From the NCBI GenBank assembly GCA_039621445.1, contig CP154956.1, forward strand, positions 41,378,437-41,442,436: a stretch of DNA of 64,000 nucleotides. The letters run 5' to 3'. Numbering within the stretch: position 1 is the stretch's first letter; each line of letters starts with the position of its first letter. The DNA comes from Euglena gracilis. Its lineage: Eukaryota; Euglenida; Euglenophyceae; Euglenales. Positions 57,701 to 64,000 of this stretch are shown here, one piece after another. The translations under genes were made by a program, and so were the position numbers. The notes beneath the pieces are model-generated. The model was not told where the DNA came from. It was given only the letters and a program-made list of their open reading frames with translations, and ran no database searches.

Positions 57701-60700
57701 GCTTGTCAATCGAACGGCGGAGCGGTGGGGCCCCCTGCCCCGCGCCGTGGTAGGTGTCGGCCATCACACATTGCGCACCCGCCGTCCGCTTTGTTTTTGT
57801 TACTGGACTCTGTTTTATAATTCTTCAGCCCTGCAAGTTATTTCCAAAATGTGTTTTTTCTTGTCCCCAGAAATGGGACAAAACTCGGGCTAGGTGCAAG
57901 TTCAGGATAAGTGCAGCCCCTCTTTAGAAAGCTTAGACCAAATGTTTTTTTTTTTGGATGGAGAATTTCCCTGGATGGCTTCAACATCCAATATACCCTC
58001 CCCTATTTATACCCCCAATCATGACCCCTCCAAATAATAACCCCACCCCTGAGGACCGATTGGCCAAGCAATCAGCCTCAGGCAAGCAAGCAAGCAGCAC
58101 TTGACTGACTGCCAGACTGCCAGAAAGGTGAGGGAGGGAAGGTGGAAAAATAACCAGAATATTGCAAAACTGCAAAGATCAACGCAATTTGGTCAGAAAA
58201 TGCATCAAGAAGAGCATCCAGTGTGAAGAAAATAACAGGCTTCTGTTGGGCCAGATTGAGCTTTTCTTTGGCGGATTTTGATTTTTGACGGTTTTCCCAA
58301 ATTCCATCCCCCGGACCTGGCGTTTCGTTACATATTCAAGACAGATCGGGCAGTGGTCTGTCTCTTTCCCCCCCCCATCCCAATCCGTGGCAGATTGTGG
58401 TCCCCATTTCGTCAGGCCATGATCTTGGCGGAGGCGTCGCTCTGAAGGCCGTGCTCCAGAACGCGAGCTTTGATGCGGTGGTGCTGAGTGCCGCGCTTGT
58501 GCAGCCTGACCCAGGTCCAGGCGCGGTGGGGTTGGGTATCCACCAGCATGGGCATCGCGGGCGGTCAGCTTTTCTGTGTACGCAAATACTCCTTGCAAAA
58601 AAAAATGCCATAATGCAATTAAGCTGGGTCCACACAGGCGTCCATAAGCTAGATGAGCACGAAGTAGAGCCAGGTGGACACCCGCTCATGTGCAGTGCCA
58701 CACATGTAACACCCACCTGATCACATGCACCATATCCATTATTTCTGCAGACCCCCCCCCCCCAAAGGGGTCTGCAGCCCAGCTGGGAGCTGTTGGCCAG
58801 GGAAAACACCTTGGTGTCGTCCTCAACTCCTCCCAACCCCTAGGTGGTTTCCCACTGTAACCTATTGCAGCCCTCCTCCCGCTTCAACATCCCAGGGATC
58901 ACAACTTGGGCCCCCTCAGAGCATTTATAATGGATTCACATAGAGCAGCACCCCACACTGCCAGACACACAACGCAATGGTGATGGCCATTGCGGGCATG
59001 CGCAGCGCTTTTGATTTTTGTTTTGCACATCAGCGCATTTTTTTTGCTTTTTAGGAAACTCTTTGAAACCCGACTTTGAAACCCACCCTGTTGACCCTTT
59101 GAGTCCCGGGGACCCTTTGTTCCGCATCCTTCGTCATTTGCCGATGTTGAGACCCAGGGAGCAGGCCGAATTTTGGTGTTTTTCGGAAGTGCTCCGTGTT
59201 AAAAATAAAAAGTTCAACACCCTGGTTTAAACTCCCGGAGACGTGAACCCCCCCCCAAAGGACCGAACTCCCCATTGCGAGTCCCTCGCTTTTGAAACCC
59301 GATCGTGTTCCCCAGGTATTGCAACACAGACGGGTGAACTTTGGCCCTTTTGGTTGCTTTTTTTTTTCTAGGCTCTGCGATATGTCCGTGAAGGTCACCT
59401 GTTGAGTCGTCTTCAGGGTGGACTCCTCACACATGTTGCAGAGGAACTGGAAAAAACGGCGTGCCAGAGCCGAAAGCAAAAAAAAAAATCCGTTACCGTC
59501 CAGCCACCCTTTGAGCGGCTGGAACTAAAGTGGAAATAGATAGTTTTATTTATATAAAATGAATAAAACTTGTTGGGGGGGTACCGGGCTAGAAAATGGC
59601 TGCTGGCTGGAACAAGGCTGCTGGCTGGCTGGACCCCCCCTGGGGGGTTAATTTTTTAGCTACGCCCTGAGGGGGGGGGCAGAAAAGTGACTTGGAACTC
59701 TGCGGTCCACGGGCACAGGTCATGTCAGCTCCATGCTTGTAATTTTAATTTTTGGGGGAGGGCCATTGCGCACTTGCGCAATGCATTTCCTCACCAAGCC
59801 CAACACTGGCCATGCAGAGAGGCATGGCCAATGCATCGTAATACATTAGAGGGACTCCCATAAGCTCAGGGGGTTTTCGTTACCCATTCCACATATGCGC
59901 AATGGCGATGCATTGTGCACATGTGCAATGCATAATGGGTGCAAAAGTGATCTAATGGGTTGTAAAAGGGCTGGCCAGGCGAAATTGGGGGTCAAAAATC
60001 TATTTTTTTTGGAATAATTGGCTGTTTTTTTGGACGTTTTACGATTTCGATTTTTTTTGGTACCCGGCGACCCTCGGGTCGGGCCGAGCTCCAGCCTGGG
60101 ACCCCTATGGGGAGGGGGGGGGGTCAGCCAGCAGTCTTTCTCCAGCCAGCCCAAATTTTCCAGCCTCTGAGCTGGACCTCCTGGGGGGGGGGGGGGCGTT
60201 AAAAAACGCCCTGGTGAGGACAGACCAATTCAGGCTGTCCTGGACCGACTCGGTGTTGGATTGAATAATTTTTTTGGGGAAGTTTCTCGCCTAAGATGCT
60301 TGAAGATTGCTCGCCTAAGATACTCTGTCTGACGTTGCATGGTGCAAATCCTCCCAATTTTGACCCTGCCATTTTGCCGAGGTGAGATTTTCGTCAAAAA
60401 ACAAAAAAAACCGCTTTTTTTCGAGAGAAAAAAATCTTGAGATGATATGCAGTATTCCCTCTATTGCCCCCATTCCCTATTTTTGGCTGCCGACACATCT
60501 GGCCCGTGTTCAGGCTCGGTTTTGTGGCCCAAAACAACTATTTTTGGGTGTTTTTGGGACTTTTTTTTTGGTCGGAAAATGGGTTTTTTTCAATATTACT
60601 CAACAATGAAGCAAAATCAAAGGAGTGTCTGGGACCGAAAAAAATGAAGCCCTTGGAATACTCTATCCAATCATGCTTCCTTTTTTCCCAACTCTCATTG

Positions 60701-63297
60701 TAGCCCGAGTTACGGCCATTCTTTGGCCAAGTTTTCCAAACACAATGCCTTGGAATGCCCCATCTCGTGGCACTTTGATTTCCCCAGGCGAGCCCGAGTT
60801 TTGGTATTTCGCTCCAAATACTGTTGCACTGTTTCCACTCCGTTTTTGGGCCACTGTGGCCAAAAAGTCGAAAGTTTTATAATGTCTCCAAAGTGGTGGC
60901 CAATCGAAGGAAAGCAACTGGGGACCTAAAATGAAACCCCAGGGACCCTCTATCACCCTGTGTAGGTCTCCAGGGCCAGGTGTGAGAGCCTGGCCCCAAA
61001 TACAGCTCCCTTTTTGGACCATTTCGGGTCAAAGAAATCGAAATTTCCAAAATGGTGACCTAAAGTCAAGTCCTGGGGACCGTTCGTCACCCGCATTCCC
61101 GCTGGCCGGATTGGGCTGGGTTGCCTGGCACCATCAGGCAGGTAAACGGCTCAGCACTACATAAAACCTGGTTACATCCAGTCGTCAAATTGAAGCGATG
61201 GAATAAAGAATTGGCAGGAGCTCATATTTCTATTTGGGGGGTTAAAGTTTGGGGGGGTTTACCCTTGGTAGTCAGAAAATACAATTTTAATACGATGCAT
61301 GTATTATGATGTTACGGACACATTTGCAGCCGCCTCCTCCCATCCCACCTCTTCCCACCCCCCTCCAGAGCTGGAAACGCCGTTCGTCCTCACGGTGTAT
61401 CGGTCCCTGCGGTGGCTGCCGCGCATCGTGATGGACCGCCGGGAGCATGCCCGCATGAAGCGCTTCTGCAGCAACGCCCCCCAGGCCCGACCGGGTCGCA
61501 CATCCAGTTTCCCTGAACCCCCCCCCAAAACTCCAGTTTTCCTGCTTTGTCGCCGAAGGAATTTTTCCTTGCAAAAGTCGCCACTCACACCTCCCAGCTT
61601 GGGGAGGGAGTCGACCCAAACCAAAGATGCCTTACCTGCCCAGCCGTCCATGCACCAGAAAGGTCACTGTGGAAAGAACGGGCACTGTGGTGCGGAAAAC
61701 GGCTGCCGCTAGTTGCGGCGGGTTGGTGGCCCAAGGAGCCCGACCCCCCGACCATCAGCTGCGAGCGAGCCTGCGCCCACCGCGCTGGAATTGTTTGCAA
61801 ACGACCCCCTGACGGAGCTCAGCGTCCCGCTGAGCACAACGTTGCAGATGTTGCGTGGTGTGGACTGCGGCGTTTGTTTCGGCCGAAAGCATCATTGGCA
61901 GCATCATATCTGATGGCACCGATTTCAGATTTGGTGTCATTGAACGATGCGGCACCACAGCAAGCAGCAATTATAATCCCCCATCTGTTACCCCAACCAC
62001 TAAGCCATGATTGATAAACCCCCCACATTTTCATCTGGTATCCAATGATACAAGCAAGCTTTGGAGATGCAAAAAATAAACCAGCCGTGGATAATTTCCC
62101 ATGTAAAGGTCGCATTTGTTCCTATGTAAAAGAAAAGGTCGCATTGTTTCTGAAGCTTCACTGATGGGAGCTGGTTTGTCTCAACATCACACGATTTTTG
62201 AACATTTTGGCCCCGTGTTTCTGGCAACACGATTTGGGGGGTCCCACGCCGGGCTGGGTTGGTGGGGAGGACCCCCCTCCCTTCCAGGGGTCTTAAACAG
62301 AAGCTTGCCACAGACAAGAACTCTGGCTTGGAGCGCTGCCGGGTGTTTGGGACCTGCGGGGGGTCTGTCACGGCTCACCAACCACCCACGAGGGCGGCCC
62401 CTCCGGTCTCATCGTCTCTGGCCCCCTGTCTCTGCCCAGCGGCGGCCGAGATCCGGGACGCCGGCGGCCGCCTGGCGGTCCCCACGCTGGTGCTGCACGG
62501 TGAGGCGGACCTCGTCGCCAAGCCGGAGGGCTCCGTGCGGTTCTTCCACGCCCTCGCCACCCCGCCCGACCGGAAGTGGCTGCGGCTGTACGCCGGGGCC
62601 CTGCACGACCTCTTCGAGGAGGACGTCCGGGACCAGGTCCGCCCCTGTGCGTCTCATCGGGACCCGGGACTGCCTCAGAAATGCCGCCACGGGATTTCAA
62701 TGGTGGGGTTTGCGCCCCCGCCCAGTTGTGGGGAAGGGTGTGGCGGAGTTGCACCCCCCAACACACCCACACACGCACGAACAAACACCGCAGGGTTGGA
62801 CGCTCTCTCAACCTTTACCCTTACACCTCTGCTTTTTTATGATAGCTTTGCCAAAAACTTTAGGAAGAATTCTATTTCTTGCGGATTACGTGGCGGGGTT
62901 TTTACCCCCCATGTATTTTGACAGTGTTCAACATTGATGCAACACATTTTGCGGTCAAAAATTTACAACCAAAAATTGCGAAAAAAAATTTGCCGCATGA
63001 TATCCCCCCCCCCCCGAAATAAGCTGGGGGTGGATTTCAGCCGACCAAATAATATTATTTAGGGGGGGGGTACCGTGTTCGGCACCAAGCACGTTTAATA
63101 ACGAACCCGCAAAAGTCGCCAACAGCACCAAAAATGCCACGGTGCATGTTCAGTGCCTGTACCAAGGGTTGGTTGGGATTCCTGCCCCCCAGCGACCGTG
63201 GCCCAGAACATTTCTCCAACTGGGCCACAATCCCTCCGCCCTGCAGGTGGCTGCGGACGTGGTGGCCTTCCTCCGCGCCGTGTTGCCCGCACAATAA
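54728..63297 (+). CDS. Monoacylglycerol-lipase-like alpha/beta hydrolase, Asp in place of nucleophile Ser
   Basis: Nine exons: 54728-54918, 55200-55306, 56006-56089, 57631-57749, 58394-58514, 61369-61494, 61759-61854, 62440-62636 and 63247-63297. All eight junctions agree in phase and total 1,092 bp, a 363-residue protein. ATG at 54728 starts a membrane anchor (AALVLLLAVVLGAV). Then LQNAEGLWLFTRQW, VFVLPGFGEHCSRYGYHHLA (oxyanion-loop region), AAGYAVVAMDHQGLGRSNGD, FVHQFEEYVADFLQLV, and VVPISSGHDLGGGVALKAVL, where the family has G-x-S-x-G; Asp is at 58421-58423. Then VPTLVLHGEADLVAKPEGS with the acid at 62508 and LYAGALHDLFEED with the catalytic His at 62604. The match to the Hydrolase_4/MGLL family is strong throughout. 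Asp nucleophiles occur in epoxide hydrolases and haloalkane dehalogenases, so activity could be altered or lost. The reading frame is open upstream of 54728, so linkage to the preceding PDI-like gene is not excluded. Confidence 0.92.
55446..55485 (+). repeat. Dispersed 'CAGCTGCCCGAAGGG' repeat, copy 2
   Basis: CAGCTGCCTGAAGGGCCG followed by CTGGACGGTAACGGATTT; relatives at 40676 and, inverted, at 59484-59524. Intronic in the lipase-like gene. Confidence 0.6.
55548..55790. repeat. Dispersed repeat family F, copy 1
   Basis: About 240 bp sharing with 59963-60214: GGGCTGGCCAGG, GGTCAAAAATC, ATAATTGG, 'ttcgattttttt', GCAGCTCCAGC/GAGCTCCAGC, GGACCCCTA, CAGCCAGCAG and CCAGCCTCTGAGCTGGAC, ending in A-run plus GCCCTG. 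Possibly a MITE distantly related to family 2 through its CAGCCAGCAG core. Confidence 0.75.
56590..57010 (-). repeat. Dispersed repeat family C, copy 2 (reverse)
   Basis: On the - strand it reads CCTCCCAGACC, GGAAAAACTGTTTTTG, then CACGTAAAGAGCTCAGCACT, matching the 3' part of the copy at 8850-9440. Intronic in the lipase-like gene. Confidence 0.6.
59010..59460 (+). pseudogene. Degenerate duplicate of the 33819-33909 terminal exon with its intron
   Basis: Aligned in pieces with 33590-33909: TTTTTTTGCTTTTTA then GAAACTCTTT, TTGACCCTTTG, CCATTGCGAGTCCCT-GCTTTTGAA, GTGTTCCCCAG, a T run with CTAGGCTC-GCGATA, GTGAAGG and GAGTCGTCT. Within the exon one base is deleted, so the ancestral phase meets a stop, while a shifted frame reads HLLSRLQGGLLTHVAEEL against NLLSRLKGEFIHMFGEEL. 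Intron sequence is copied too, so it arose by DNA duplication, not retroposition. It lies in an intron of the lipase-like gene. Confidence 0.8.
59963..60214. repeat. Dispersed repeat family F, copy 2
   Basis: Second copy of the repeat described at 55548-55790; it starts GGGCTGGCCAGGCGAAATT and ends TTAAAAAACGCCCTG, with C/G runs of different length. Intronic in the lipase-like gene. Confidence 0.75.
60440..61190 (+). repeat. Dispersed repeat family C, copy 3
   Basis: Matches 8850-9440 in order (TTTTTGGCTGCCGACAC, CTGGCCCGTGTTC, ATGAAGCCCTTGGAAT, CCCGAGTTACGGCC), with an extra middle part, and ends GGCTCAGCACTACATAAAACCTGG. Intronic in the lipase-like gene. Confidence 0.7.
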
Positions 63298-63298
63298 A
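63293..63298 (+). promoter_or_regulatory. AATAAA hexamer overlapping the stop codon of the lipase-like gene
   Basis: The last codons read GCA CAA TAA followed by AGC, so AATAAA spans the final codon, the stop and the next base. If used as a polyadenylation signal the 3' UTR would be about 20-30 bases. Confidence 0.3.
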
Positions 63299-63363
63299 GC
63301 TGCCCCCCCCCCCCACCGTGCTGCACGCCTCGCTCTCCGTCCCATCGCCGTGCCGGTCCCGTT

Positions 63364-63426
63364 AAGGCAACCCGCCGGGATCCCACCGGATCCCACCGGG
63401 TCCCACCGGATCCCACCGGACCCCAC
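63364..63426. repeat. 10 bp GGATCCCACC minisatellite
   Basis: Six near-perfect tandem copies of GGATCCCACC, with GTCCC and ACCCC variants, shortly after the lipase-like gene. Confidence 0.93.
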
Positions 63427-63919
63427 CGGAGACCAAAAACCGGGGATGACTGTCCTTGCCTGGTCCCATACTGCTCCGGCTGACCCTCTCCCCTTGCCCC
63501 GGCCACGCTGTGCCCACGCAGAGGTGGAGAATGCCCCCCCCCCCCTCGAGGTGGGAACCTGGAGTCCTTCAAGCGCTGGGGGAGGGGGTGGAAGCCTCCG
63601 GCCTCCGGGTCTCTGGGCACTGGGCCAGCTGAGGCCGTCGGGGGTCGCTTTCTAATCGGTTGAGTCCTGGCCTGTCTCCCTGCCTGACCCGAACGTCGGC
63701 CTCCCTCCTGTCAGCATTTGCGTGCCGCCCAACCCAACCCTTCATCTTTGCCCCCACCGTTGTGCCTCCTGTCTGACTCTTCGAAACGGCATTTGCAAGT
63801 CCACTCTTGGCCCCGCATTCTGCTCCTCGGTCCGGGCTTTGGACGATGCTGCGCCACGTCGCGATTTGGGTTGGGCTGTGGGTTGTGCCCTCGTGATGGC
63901 CCTCGGGTGTCGCTCGCAG
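63427..63919. other. Spacer after the lipase-like gene
   Basis: GC-rich, C-run-containing sequence with no recognised gene; could hold the promoter or 5' UTR of the next gene. Confidence 0.4.
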
Positions 63920-64000
63920 GGCGTGCAGTGGAATGGAGGCCAGCCCCGTGGGGACGGAGCGGTCGGGATCCCGAAAGGCCAGGGCGCCCTGTCGCCCCCG
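63920..64000 (+). CDS. Possible first coding exon of the next gene, cut by the window edge
   Basis: After an acceptor-like CTCGCAG, GC-rich sequence contains an ATG at 63933 that stays open to the window end (MEASPVGTERSGSRKARAP). Composition is exon-like. The protein is not recognisable. Confidence 0.25.

Overview
The window looks like nuclear DNA of a eukaryote, probably a protist or alga; I cannot name the lineage. Coding sequence is broken into short GC-rich exons separated by spliceosomal introns, mostly GT-AG with a few apparent GC-AG, and acceptors are often preceded by C runs. Introns and spacers are full of low-complexity DNA: C/G homopolymer runs, a 2.5 kb CA array, a 115 bp poly-T and a 2.2 kb AT-rich island. 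No bacterial features, CRISPR arrays, tRNAs or rRNAs were seen. Every gene I could assemble is on the + strand.

Layout: (1) 1-3203, the tail of a possible exon and then repeats, including a hAT-like MITE. (2) 3204-10750, a VPS26C/DSCR3-like retriever-type arrestin-fold gene whose 4.5 kb intron holds the CA array. (3) 11189-12786, a decayed Ty3/gypsy-type retrotransposon on the - strand. (4) 12873 to about 22275, a coiled-coil and proline-rich gene with a CC1-box-like start. (5) 23486-26534, an endonuclease/exonuclease/phosphatase-fold hydrolase with all catalytic motifs. (6) about 27565-33909, a poorly resolved gene with a possible SAM-like exon and a clear last-exon pair. (7) 34870-42459, a type I membrane protein with signal peptide, Cys-rich lumenal domain, one transmembrane helix and an acidic tail. 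(8) 42460-47971, mostly repeats and unidentified ORFs. (9) 47972 to about 54520, a PDI/TMX-like secretory thioredoxin-fold protein. (10) 54728-63297, a complete nine-exon monoacylglycerol-lipase-like alpha/beta hydrolase. (11) 63920-64000, the start of a possible next exon.

The gene products suggest ordinary endomembrane and lipid housekeeping: cargo retrieval, ER redox or folding, a type I membrane protein and a membrane-anchored hydrolase. No operon-like logic is implied beyond tandem orientation.

The most unusual content is in the introns. A 2.1 kb non-coding composite element at 51495-53588 sits in the PDI-like gene. It has 12 bp flanking direct repeats, 43 bp palindromic arrays at both ends, a fourfold higher-order repeat with TTAGGG-like motifs, and two long foldbacks whose loops are inverted relative to each other. 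Two hAT-like MITE families have recognisable 8 bp target duplications. The lipase-like enzyme has Asp where the family has its nucleophilic Ser.
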